Positions 33,771 to 41,709 of a stretch of DNA of 64,000 bases are shown piece by piece (positions within the stretch are counted from its first letter, which is position 1; each line of letters opens with the position of its first letter). The notes beneath the pieces were generated by a model, which saw only the letters and a list, made by a program, of their open reading frames with translations, made no database searches and was not told the origin of the DNA. Origin of the DNA: Chitinophaga sp. XS-30 (lineage in GTDB: Bacteria; Bacteroidota; Bacteroidia; Chitinophagales; Chitinophagaceae); contig NZ_CP043006.1 of the NCBI RefSeq assembly GCF_008086345.1, positions 4,276,032 through 4,340,031 on the forward strand, read 5' to 3'. The translations under genes were made by a program, and so were the position numbers.

Positions 33771-36700
33771 TTAGAACGAAACATTAAGGGTGGCCAGATA
33801 GCTTCTCACAGCGGGATAGGTAAATCCTGCAAAGGCAACGGTGTTGCTGCTTGCGCTGAAGGAGCTGGATTCAGGGTCGTAGCCGGTATATTTTGTGCTC
33901 AGCCAGAGGTTATTGCCGGTGAGCGTAAGCGTCACATCCCGGAGGAACCCTGTTCCGGACACCAGCGCGGAGGGCAGTGAATAAGACAGGCTCACATTCC
34001 GCAAACGGATCCAGGAGGCGTCTTCCACAAAATTTTCCGTTACCCTGCGGTACACCGTGCGGTAATAGCCCTCATTGTAGTTCCGGCCTTCATGGATATC
34101 CTGCCCGAGGTACACCGGAATATTATTAGGCGTGCCATCTGCAAATACCCCATTGAAAGTAGTGACGGTATTACGGTTCTCTGTGAATTTAGCAATGCCG
34201 AAGGCGGCCATGAAATTCGAGAACTGGTTGTATTTCTCCACACCCTGGCGGGTATCGAACATAAAGGAAAGATTGAACTGTTTGTAGCGCAGGTTATTGG
34301 TAATGCTGCCGATCCATTTGGGCAAGCCGTTGCCCAGGTATTTCTGACCGGCATTGTACACGGGGAAACCGCGGAGGTCGCCTGTCTGTGCGATCAGCAA
34401 TGGCCTGCTGTGATCGATCATAATGCTTTCATCCCTGTCTGACCCGAAGTAGCGGCTGTAATGTGAACCGAAAATAGCACCTGCGGGATACCCGACGATA
34501 TACTTCTGGGTAGCGGTGGAGCCGGTGTATCCAAAGTGGGTATTGACCACGATCTCATCCATCCCTTCGCGGATCGCCAGTACTTTGTTGCGATTGGCGG
34601 AGTAGTTGACCCGCACATCCCAGCTGAAATTCCGCGTAGATACGGGAGTGCCGTTCAGCGACAGCTCTACGCCCTTGTTACCAATAGAACCGGCATTAGT
34701 ATAGAACTGTTCCGAACCGCTCGGCAACGGCAGGTACACCGGGATCAGGAGATCTTTGCTTTTAGAGGTGTACCAGGTGAAGTCCACTCCTATCCTGTTC
34801 TTCAGGAACTTCAGTTCCACGCCGGTTTCAAAGGAGGTAGTGAACTCCGGCTTCAGGTTGGGATCGCCCAGCAGGTCCTGCCGCGTCCAGCCGATGACAC
34901 TGCCGATGGGTGTGGCCAGCGTACCATACCCGGCCGCTGTTTTGTAAGGCTGGGCATCCTTGCCTATCCTTGCCCATGATGCCCGCAGTTTACCATAGTC
35001 CAGCCAGGATGTTTTCAGATGCTCGGAAAAGATGTAACCGAGACTGGCGGATGGATAAAAGAAAGAGCGGTTTTCCATGGGCAGTGAAGAAGACCAGTCG
35101 TTACGCCCGGTAAGGGAAAGGTATAACCAGTCGTCCCAGGACAGGGTCCAGTCCCCGAAAAGGCCGATGATGCGGTAGTCTTCCAGGTATTGCGATCCTC
35201 TTACCAGCTTGGCGTTCTGCAGCACGAACAGCGTCGGGATGTCCAGCGTATCGCCGGTGGTAGAGGTACGTTTCAGTTTATTATCATACAGGTCGTGCCC
35301 AACCTTCAGATCGGAATGCAGCTTTGACGTGATCTTGTTTTTAAAGTTCAGCATCAGGGTGGAGTTCAGGATACGGTTATTGAGATTGTACTCATTGATA
35401 AAACCGAACCTGTTATCGCCATAGACCAGCTCATCCGGCACACCCAGGCGACCGGGTGCGGTATGGGTACGGGCATCGTTATACCAGTCCGCACCAATGC
35501 GGTAGTTGATATCAAGCCAGCTTACGGGAGAATACACAAAATTGGTGCTGGCGATGATGCGGTTCACATTGTCTTCGAACTGGTTGGAATACAGGCCGTA
35601 TATGGGATTGCTGGTGGTGCCGTAGGAAAGCATGGTGCCGTCCGGCTTCAGGAAATCCTTCACATCGTGCGCAGGCGCCCAATAGGTCAGCTGCTCATTA
35701 AAACGGTCTGCATTGGCGCGCAGCCCCCCGGAGTTGATATAGTTGAGCGTAGCATTCAGCCGGAATTGCGGACTGAAGCGCAACTCTCCGTTCACACGGG
35801 CGGAATAGTTCTTGTAATCGGAAAAAGGCATGACGCCATCCTGGTTGAACTGTGAAAAAGACGCTGCGAACAATGCCTTTTCCGTTCCGCCGCTGAGATT
35901 GATGGAGTTCCTGAACTGGCTGCCCTGTTCATAACCGCGTTTGTAATGATGAAACAGCTTTGCCGGATGGTCCGGGTCCAGCTGACGGGCCTCGTCCACT
36001 GTAGGGCCCCAGGTAGGCCAGAAATTGACGGGATCGTAAACGCCTTTGAAACCCTGGGTGTAGGTGGACTGGACATCGGGAAATTTGTTCACTTCATCGA
36101 TGCCGTAGGAGCTGGTATAACTGATACGCACCTGTCCCGCTTTGCCGGATTTGGTAGTGATCACCACCGCGCCTCCGGCCGCGCGGAGGCCATACAAGGC
36201 TGTGGCAGCGCCACCGCGGAGGATGGAGATGCTTTCGATGTCGTCTGGATTGATGTCGCTGGCGCGGTTGCCCATACCACGGATGCTGTTGGGATCGCCG
36301 GTAGTGTAAGTGCTGTTGTCCATCGGCACGCCGTCTATGACAAAGAGCGCCTGAGCGCTGCGGCCGGCATCGAGGGAGTTGATGCCGCGGATGACGATGC
36401 TGGCACCCTGGCCCGGCGCTCCGCCGCCTGCGGAGATCTGTACGCCCGCCACTTTGCCCTGCAGGGCATTGACGACATTGCTTTGCCGGGCGGTCACCAG
36501 TTCCTCGCCGCTAACATCCTGCACGGCATAACCGAGGGCGCGCTTTTCCCGGCGGATACCCAGCGCGGTCACTACTACACCCTCCAGGTTGCGGGTGTCC
36601 AGCTCCAGCTGCACGTTCAGCGTACCTGCACCTGACGGCAGCTCTTTGGTGAGGTACCCGACATAACTGAAAACAATAATGGCATCGGCGCTGTTTACCG

Positions 36701-36890
36701 TGATCCGGTAATTGCCTGATGCATCTGTGGTGGTACCGGTGGAAGTACCTTTGACCTGTACGGTCACTCCGGGTAGCGGAGCATCATTTTCGCTGGCTGT
36801 TACTTTTCCCGAAACAGTGCGTTGCTGCGCAAACAACAGTTGGGGCAAAAGCAGGCAGCACGTTACGATCAAATGGTAGAATCGTTTCAT
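33771..36890 (-). CDS. SusC family TonB-linked outer-membrane transporter
   Basis: A SusC of 1039 residues that would import the substrate captured by the downstream SusD. It has a signal peptide ending L-L-F-A-Q and a carboxypeptidase-regulatory-like domain (about 23-105, V-S-G-K-V-T-A-S-E-N-D-A-P-L-P-G-V-T-V). The TonB-linked box V-V-V-T-A-L-G-I-R-R-E-K-R-A-L-G-Y is followed by the plug (L-Q-G-K-V-A-G-V-Q-I-S) and barrel, ending in L-N-V-S-F. Unlike the first SusC it lacks an STN domain, and no sigma/FecR pair is near, so it is regulated otherwise. No degradative enzyme is linked; the cargo is unknown. Confidence 0.96.
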   Translation of the reverse strand: MKRFYHLIVTCCLLLPQLLFAQQRTVSGKVTASENDAPLPGVTVQVKGTSTGTTTDASGNYRITVNSADAIIVFSYVGYLTKELPSGAGTLNVQLELDTRNLEGVVVTALGIRREKRALGYAVQDVSGEELVTARQSNVVNALQGKVAGVQISAGGGAPGQGASIVIRGINSLDAGRSAQALFVIDGVPMDNSTYTTGDPNSIRGMGNRASDINPDDIESISILRGGAATALYGLRAAGGAVVITTKSGKAGQVRISYTSSYGIDEVNKFPDVQSTYTQGFKGVYDPVNFWPTWGPTVDEARQLDPDHPAKLFHHYKRGYEQGSQFRNSINLSGGTEKALFAASFSQFNQDGVMPFSDYKNYSARVNGELRFSPQFRLNATLNYINSGGLRANADRFNEQLTYWAPAHDVKDFLKPDGTMLSYGTTSNPIYGLYSNQFEDNVNRIIASTNFVYSPVSWLDINYRIGADWYNDARTHTAPGRLGVPDELVYGDNRFGFINEYNLNNRILNSTLMLNFKNKITSKLHSDLKVGHDLYDNKLKRTSTTGDTLDIPTLFVLQNAKLVRGSQYLEDYRIIGLFGDWTLSWDDWLYLSLTGRNDWSSSLPMENRSFFYPSASLGYIFSEHLKTSWLDYGKLRASWARIGKDAQPYKTAAGYGTLATPIGSVIGWTRQDLLGDPNLKPEFTTSFETGVELKFLKNRIGVDFTWYTSKSKDLLIPVYLPLPSGSEQFYTNAGSIGNKGVELSLNGTPVSTRNFSWDVRVNYSANRNKVLAIREGMDEIVVNTHFGYTGSTATQKYIVGYPAGAIFGSHYSRYFGSDRDESIMIDHSRPLLIAQTGDLRGFPVYNAGQKYLGNGLPKWIGSITNNLRYKQFNLSFMFDTRQGVEKYNQFSNFMAAFGIAKFTENRNTVTTFNGVFADGTPNNIPVYLGQDIHEGRNYNEGYYRTVYRRVTENFVEDASWIRLRNVSLSYSLPSALVSGTGFLRDVTLTLTGNNLWLSTKYTGYDPESSSFSASSNTVAFAGFTYPAVRSYLATLNVSF

Positions 36891-37001
36891 GTGCAGAAAT
36901 TTAGATACTTGGTTGCGTAATTGGGTTGCAGCCTTAATTTAACGCATCCGTACCGTACATTCTAGCACTATATTATTCCACAGCAGTAACGGTTTGACCC
37001 G

Positions 37002-37310
37002 TCAAGATTGTCTCGCATCGTACTTTTCCACTTTTTCCTCCATGGTCACATCGCTGTTTTTGCGTATCTGCATTTTGATGTACACGAGCACCTGTTCGGC
37101 GCCGGCATCAAAGCAAACTTCCTGGGCTTTTTTTGCTACCGCCATCAGTTCATCGTATGTTCCTTCCATCACTGTTTCAAAAGGGCATACCCGGTATTTC
37201 ACACCGGAGTTGTGTATAACGGCAATGGCTTCGTCCACTACGGCATATGCCCTGTCTGAGGACACCTGGGGAACGATCTGCAGGGCGAGGTTGATGGTAT
37301 GCTGATGCAT
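37002..37310 (-). CDS. MTH1187/YkoF-type thiamine-binding family protein
   Basis: A small cytoplasmic protein of 102 residues with the ferredoxin-like fold of the MTH1187 (thiamine-binding, DUF77) family. Characteristic parts are I-N-L-A-L-Q-I-V-P, the helix Y-A-V-V-D-E-A-I-A-V-I, and V-C-P-F-E-T-V-M-E-G-T-Y-D-E-L. Some members bind thiamine or its hydroxymethylpyrimidine part; the physiological role here is unknown. It starts two bases after the stop codon of the GNAT-nitrilase gene, so the two are certainly co-transcribed. Confidence 0.88.
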   Translation of the reverse strand: MHQHTINLALQIVPQVSSDRAYAVVDEAIAVIHNSGVKYRVCPFETVMEGTYDELMAVAKKAQEVCFDAGAEQVLVYIKMQIRKNSDVTMEEKVEKYDARQS

Positions 37311-37312
37311 GG

Positions 37313-38845
37313 TTATTCCGTTTTTTTTGTTTTCAATCTTACTTCGTAGAGGTCGTGACGCATGTCTTTCAATGTTTGTACGCTGCCGAATGCATGCAGT
37401 TCTTTCAGCAATACCAGGTCCACATCCGCCACCACGATCATTTCAGTATTGGGTGTGGCATCGGCCTTGATGCCGGTGACCGGGAAGGCAAAATCCGAAG
37501 GCGTGAACACGGCGGACTGGGCATATTGCAGGTCCATATTATTAACGCGCGGCAGATTGCCAACGCATCCGGCGATAGCCACATAACATTCATTTTCGAT
37601 GGCACGGGCCTGGGCACAGAAACGCACACGGTTGTAGCCGTTCTGCGTGTCCGTCAGGAAAGGCACGAACAGTATCTGCATGCCCTGCTGCGCCAGGATG
37701 CGGGAAAGTTCGGGGAACTCCACATCATAGCAGATCAGGATGCCGATCTTTCCGCAATCCGTATCGAACACCCGGATGTCGCTGCCTCCTTTCATGCCCC
37801 AGGAATACACTTCGCTGGGCGTGGGATGGATCTTTGTGAAATGGTCCCAGGTACCGTCCCTGCGGCAGATGTAGCTGACGTTATACAGCTGTTCATCGAT
37901 CACGATGGGCATGCTGCCGGAGATGATATTCACGTTGTAGGAAACGGCCAGGCGGGAAAATTCCTCGCGCAGCTGATCGGTGTATGTAGCGAGACCGCGA
38001 ATGGCCGCCGCCGGGTCCAGCTGGTTGAACTCCAGCATCAGCGGTGCATTGAAAAATTCCGGAAATACCACGAAGTCCGCTTCATAATCGCTTACCGCAT
38101 CCACAAAGAACTCCACTTGCTGCAACAGACCGGCCATACCGCTGTAGGTACGCATCTGCCATTGCACCAGGCCGATGCGGACGGTGGATTTGTTGTAGCG
38201 GATGGTATCCCTGTCTTTCTCATAATAGATATTGAACCATTGCAGCAGGGTGGCAAAACCTTTACTGGCGGCATCATTCGGCAGATAGTTGCGCAGTACT
38301 TTTTTTACGATGAAGTCGTTCGAGAACTGGAAAGTAAGCGTAGGGTCGTAGATCTCTTTGTCATGCACTTTCTCGATATATTCCCGCGGCGTCATTTTAT
38401 CCGAGAATTTCTCGTAGTTCGGGATGCGGCCACCGGCAACGATGCCTTCCAGGTTGAGATGTTCGCACAAGGCCTTCCGGGCGTCGTATAACCGGCGGGC
38501 AAGGCGTTTGCCGCGGAAATCCGGGTTCACAAACACTTCAATACCGTAGAGCGTGTCTCCTTTGGGGTTATGGGTATTGAAGGTGTAGTAGCCGGTGATC
38601 TGTTCGTAAGTGTGATCGTCACCGAATTTTTCATAGTCCACGATGATCGCCAGGGCGCAGCCCACTACTTTCCCGTTAACGGTCACGGCTATCTGTCCCT
38701 CCGGGAAAAGGTCTATCAGCCGCTGGATGGTGCCCTCGCGCCAGTAGTTCCCCGGCATATCCGAGTATGCGGATACCATGGACTCTTTCAGATCTAAGTA
38801 ATCTTCCGCCGTCAGGAGGCGGACATCTATTGTTTCTTCTGCCAT
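37313..38845 (-). CDS. GNAT acetyltransferase-nitrilase fusion protein
   Basis: A bifunctional cytoplasmic protein of 510 residues. The N-terminal GNAT domain (about 5-165) has V-F-V-N-P-D-F-R-G-K-R-L-A-R-R-L-Y, the acetyl-CoA-binding motif. The C-terminal carbon-nitrogen hydrolase domain (about 222-500) has a full catalytic triad: E263 (F-P-E-F-F), K338 (T-K-I-H-P-T), C372 (L-I-C-Y-D-V-E-F-P-E). Such fusions are known in bacteria, but the amide substrate is not established. It may couple acetylation of an amine with hydrolysis or transfer of an amide. The start follows an 8-base inverted repeat (38848-38886). It shares a transcript with the thiamine-binding-type gene. Confidence 0.93.
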   Translation of the reverse strand: MAEETIDVRLLTAEDYLDLKESMVSAYSDMPGNYWREGTIQRLIDLFPEGQIAVTVNGKVVGCALAIIVDYEKFGDDHTYEQITGYYTFNTHNPKGDTLYGIEVFVNPDFRGKRLARRLYDARKALCEHLNLEGIVAGGRIPNYEKFSDKMTPREYIEKVHDKEIYDPTLTFQFSNDFIVKKVLRNYLPNDAASKGFATLLQWFNIYYEKDRDTIRYNKSTVRIGLVQWQMRTYSGMAGLLQQVEFFVDAVSDYEADFVVFPEFFNAPLMLEFNQLDPAAAIRGLATYTDQLREEFSRLAVSYNVNIISGSMPIVIDEQLYNVSYICRRDGTWDHFTKIHPTPSEVYSWGMKGGSDIRVFDTDCGKIGILICYDVEFPELSRILAQQGMQILFVPFLTDTQNGYNRVRFCAQARAIENECYVAIAGCVGNLPRVNNMDLQYAQSAVFTPSDFAFPVTGIKADATPNTEMIVVADVDLVLLKELHAFGSVQTLKDMRHDLYEVRLKTKKTE

Positions 38846-38847
38846 TC

Positions 38848-38886
38848 TACGCTGTTTAAAAAAGATAAAACATGTTGTACAGCGTA
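38848..38886 (-). promoter_or_regulatory. inverted repeat in the leader of the GNAT-nitrilase gene
   Basis: TACGCTGT (38848-38855) and its exact complement (38879-38886) enclose a 23-base AT-rich loop, two bases before the start codon of the GNAT-nitrilase gene. It could be an operator around a weak TATCTTTT box or a hairpin that limits translation. Confidence 0.35.
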
Positions 38887-38908
38887 AAAGTTAAGTAAAA
38901 AAGGTGAA

Positions 38909-39712
38909 TCAGGGAGATTTCACTTTGGTGGCCAGGCAATTGTATTCATCCAGCGCCTGGAAAGTGAAGTCTCCCAGGGAAGCCAGCTTGTCGTTGACCG
39001 TATTGTCGTTCTCATATCTTTCGAAGATGATGCGGAGGTTGGCGGCCTCGCTGATGAAGTTCCGCGCGCCTTCCAGCACTTCGGTTTCCATCCCTTCCAC
39101 ATCCAGTTTTACGATGATATTGCCGGCGGGCTCCAGCTGGATCCGGGAGATCAGGTCATCGAGCCTTTCTATGCGAATATCCCCTTCGCCACTCTCCCGG
39201 TCGATATAACTGGAACTGGTCACGGTTTGCATGATGTTGAACTTCACGTTTTCCGTTTTGCTGCCGAGGCCGCAATTGAAGACGGTGATGCGGTCTCCCA
39301 GTTCATTCAGGCTGATATTGGTATGGATCGCTTCATAGTTCACCGGTTCAAAAGCGATGCATTTTACGCCTTTGCGGGCCAGCCATATGCTGTATTCACC
39401 AATGCAGGCGCCGATATCCATGAATACATCCAGGTTGCCGTTATCCGTTTCCCGCTTCAGGTAGTCACGGATCTTTTTCTCATAGGCGTAGTTCACGAAC
39501 TGAAAATCCGTTGTGCCGCTTCTGATGCGGAATTTCCCCAATGCGCTGGTAGCGTCCCAGCATTCATGGGTGGGCTTGTTGAAGAATACGAAACGAAGCG
39601 AGGCGCGGAGTGATTTCCAGTCGGCATAGCGGATGTACTCGCTGAAATAGCCGAGGTATTTGCCATATTTGGCAAGATTTGTCCATGAGGGGTAGTATGC
39701 TTTGTCTTTCAT
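38909..39712 (-). CDS. FkbM family methyltransferase
   Basis: A SAM-dependent methyltransferase of 267 residues (from M-K-D-K-A-Y-Y-P-S-W), probably O-methylating a sugar of the surface polysaccharide. The SAM motif is F-M-D-I-G-A-C-I-G-E-Y-S; other FkbM parts are C-I-A-F-E-P-V-N-Y-E-A-I and I-V-K-L-D-V-E-G-M-E-T-E-V-L-E-G. The frame is open to an ATG at 39877, which would add 55 residues, but a TATATTTG box (39814-39807) lies inside that stretch and the divergent gene starts only 10 bases away. The shorter form is preferred. It is the left-most gene of the polysaccharide cluster. Confidence 0.85.
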   Translation of the reverse strand: MKDKAYYPSWTNLAKYGKYLGYFSEYIRYADWKSLRASLRFVFFNKPTHECWDATSALGKFRIRSGTTDFQFVNYAYEKKIRDYLKRETDNGNLDVFMDIGACIGEYSIWLARKGVKCIAFEPVNYEAIHTNISLNELGDRITVFNCGLGSKTENVKFNIMQTVTSSSYIDRESGEGDIRIERLDDLISRIQLEPAGNIIVKLDVEGMETEVLEGARNFISEAANLRIIFERYENDNTVNDKLASLGDFTFQALDEYNCLATKVKSP

Positions 39713-39806
39713 GACCTTGAGATGTGAACGTGAAACGATCAGGTCATTCAGAGGAAATGGTAAAGGGAGCTGACGGGGCTTGAACAGTCTGTTGATTTCT
39801 TCAATC

Positions 39807-39814
39807 CAAATATA
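39807..39814 (-). promoter_or_regulatory. TAnnTTTG -7 box for the FkbM gene
   Basis: TATATTTG on the minus strand, 94 bases before the preferred start at 39712. This is the main reason to reject the longer start at 39877. Confidence 0.4.
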
Positions 39815-39826
39815 AAGAATTGTCTT

Positions 39827-39834
39827 TAAATTTG
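39827..39834 (+). promoter_or_regulatory. TAnnTTTG -7 box for the glycosyltransferase at 39887
   Basis: TAAATTTG on the plus strand, about 50 bases before the start codon. No TTG at the usual distance is evident. Confidence 0.45.
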
Positions 39835-39886
39835 CTATTTCTATCAAACATTTATTAATCGCCGCCAGCAGCCACACCGGTCAATT

Positions 39887-41086
39887 ATGATCATTCAGAA
39901 CAGAGACTTTGTTATTATCGGCCTTCAGCAATGGTACACCCCAATAGGCAGCAACTGTAAAAATATTGCTCTTCAGCTTGCCAGGCATAACCGGGTATTA
40001 TACGTCAACTCCCCGCTGGACAGAAAAACGATCCTGCAGTCGAAAAATGACCCCAATGTCGTGTATCATCTCCGCGCCATAAAAGGCGAAGTGCCGGATA
40101 TTGTGCCCATTGGTGAAAATCTCTGGAACCTTTATCCATCCTCGATCCTGGAGTCGATCAACTGGATACCGTTCACATCGGTATTTTCCTGGTTCAACAG
40201 GCAGAACAACAAAAAATTCGCTGCGGACATCCGGCTGGCTATCAATAAAATGGGGTTCAGGGATGTGATCATTTTCAATGATAATGACATGTTCCGTGGA
40301 TTTCACATGAAAGCGCTGCTGAAGCCGGAAACCTATGTGTATTACAGCCGGGATTACCTGCTTGGCGTGGATTACTGGAAAAAGCACGGCAGCCGTCTGG
40401 AGCCGCAGCATATTGCCGGGGCGGATGTGGCAGTAGCCAATTCACTCTACCTGGCCGATATGTTAAAGCAGTACAATCCCCGCAGTTACTATGTAGGCCA
40501 GGGCTGTGACCTTTCCCTTTTTAATGCTGATGAGAAGCATCCGCTTCCGGCGGACCTGGCGCATGTGCAAGGCCCGGTTATCGGCTATGTAGGCGCATTG
40601 AACACCTTGCGGCTGGATCTTCGCATCCTGGAAAATATAGCCAGGGAGCGCAGTGAATGGAGCCTTGTGCTGGTGGGGCCGGAAGACGAGGCTTTTCGCA
40701 GCAGCTCCCTCCATCAGTTGCCCAACGTACACTTCCTGGGCCGTAAGGAAGTAAATGAGCTTCCGTCCTACATCCAGGCATTTGACGTCTGCCTTAACCC
40801 CCAGTTGGTCAACCCGGTCACTATTGGCAATTACCCGTTGAAGATCGATGAATACCTGGCCATGGGTAAGCCGACCGTAGCGACCAACACTAAAACGATG
40901 AGCCTGTTCAAGGACTATGTGTATCTGGCAGATCAGCCGGAGGAATATGTTGGGTTGATAGAAAAAGCATTGCATGAAGGCCCTGATCTAAAAAAGGCAG
41001 AACGGATCCGCTTTGCCCGTTCCCATAGTTGGGAAAATTCAGTGGCAGGTATTTATGAGGCCATTCATTCATACGAATCCAGATGA
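39887..41086 (+). CDS. glycosyltransferase (GT4/GT1-like, GT-B fold)
   Basis: A cytoplasmic glycosyltransferase of 399 residues for polysaccharide assembly. The N-terminal half includes W-Y-T-P-I-G-S-N and V-Y-Y-S-R-D-Y-L. The C-terminal donor-binding half has I-G-Y-V-G-A-L, L-V-G-P-E-D-E-A-F, V-H-F-L-G-R-K and the acidic E-Y-L-A-M-G-K-P-T-V-A-T motif. The fold is GT-B; donor and acceptor cannot be deduced. Its last codon overlaps the acyltransferase start by four bases (ATGA), so the two are translated together. Confidence 0.92.
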   Translation: MIIQNRDFVIIGLQQWYTPIGSNCKNIALQLARHNRVLYVNSPLDRKTILQSKNDPNVVYHLRAIKGEVPDIVPIGENLWNLYPSSILESINWIPFTSVFSWFNRQNNKKFAADIRLAINKMGFRDVIIFNDNDMFRGFHMKALLKPETYVYYSRDYLLGVDYWKKHGSRLEPQHIAGADVAVANSLYLADMLKQYNPRSYYVGQGCDLSLFNADEKHPLPADLAHVQGPVIGYVGALNTLRLDLRILENIARERSEWSLVLVGPEDEAFRSSSLHQLPNVHFLGRKEVNELPSYIQAFDVCLNPQLVNPVTIGNYPLKIDEYLAMGKPTVATNTKTMSLFKDYVYLADQPEEYVGLIEKALHEGPDLKKAERIRFARSHSWENSVAGIYEAIHSYESR

Positions 41087-41697
41087 GTTTCAAAGAAAAG
41101 ATAAAACAGAATGCCCGGCTCAAACAACTGGCGCTTCGCCTGTTGATGCCGGAGAACCAGGCACGCCCGCGCTTGTGGGTACGCTGGTTCGTGAACCCGT
41201 TCTACCATCATAAAGGTAAAGGCTCGCTGATCCGTCGCAGGACCAGGATAGATGTGCTGCCGTTCAATCCCTTTGTGTTAGGCGCCCATTCTACGATCGA
41301 AGATTTTGCTACCGTGAACAATGGTATGGGAGGTGTCTTCATTGGAGAACATGTACGCGTGGGGATCGGTAATGTGCTGATTGGCCCGGTAAGGATCGGA
41401 AATCATGTGATCATTGCACAAAACGTTGTTATGTCAGGACTGAACCACGGCTATCAGGATCCGGATATGCCCATTTCATTGCAACCCTGCGAAACAGCAG
41501 AGATCAATATTGAAGCGGATTGCTGGATCGGTGCGAATGCCGTGATCACCGCCGGAGTCAGCATAGGAAAACATTCCGTTGTAGCAGGCGGCAGTGTAGT
41601 CACCCGGGATGTTCCCCCATTTTCCATTGTTGCCGGCAATCCCGCCAGGATCATTAAACAATTCGATCCCGGAAGCAATACCTGGAAAAAAGTCTGA
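41083..41697 (+). CDS. hexapeptide-repeat acyltransferase (WbbJ/maltose acetyltransferase-like)
   Basis: A left-handed beta-helix acyltransferase of 204 residues, probably O-acetylating the polysaccharide. The hexapeptide pattern runs from about residue 65 to 185: V-F-I-G-E-H-V-R-V-G-I-G-N-V-L-I-G, I-G-N-H-V-I-I-A-Q-N-V, W-I-G-A-N-A-V-I-T-A-G-V-S-I-G. The catalytic His is likely in G-L-N-H-G-Y, and the family ending V-A-G-N-P-A-R-I-I is present. It is translationally coupled to the preceding glycosyltransferase and convergent with the giant esterase gene 12 bases away. Confidence 0.93.
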   Translation: MSFKEKIKQNARLKQLALRLLMPENQARPRLWVRWFVNPFYHHKGKGSLIRRRTRIDVLPFNPFVLGAHSTIEDFATVNNGMGGVFIGEHVRVGIGNVLIGPVRIGNHVIIAQNVVMSGLNHGYQDPDMPISLQPCETAEINIEADCWIGANAVITAGVSIGKHSVVAGGSVVTRDVPPFSIVAGNPARIIKQFDPGSNTWKKV

Positions 41698-41709
41698 TTT
41701 TCACTGTTA

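Noticed and set aside
37355..38491. Plus-strand open frame of 378 codons opposite the GNAT-nitrilase gene
   Set aside because: The minus-strand protein carries complete catalytic motifs; the opposite frame does not.
39713..39877. N-terminal extension of the FkbM methyltransferase
   Set aside because: It would overlap the promoter boxes of both divergent genes and leave ten bases between start codons; kept only as an alternative.
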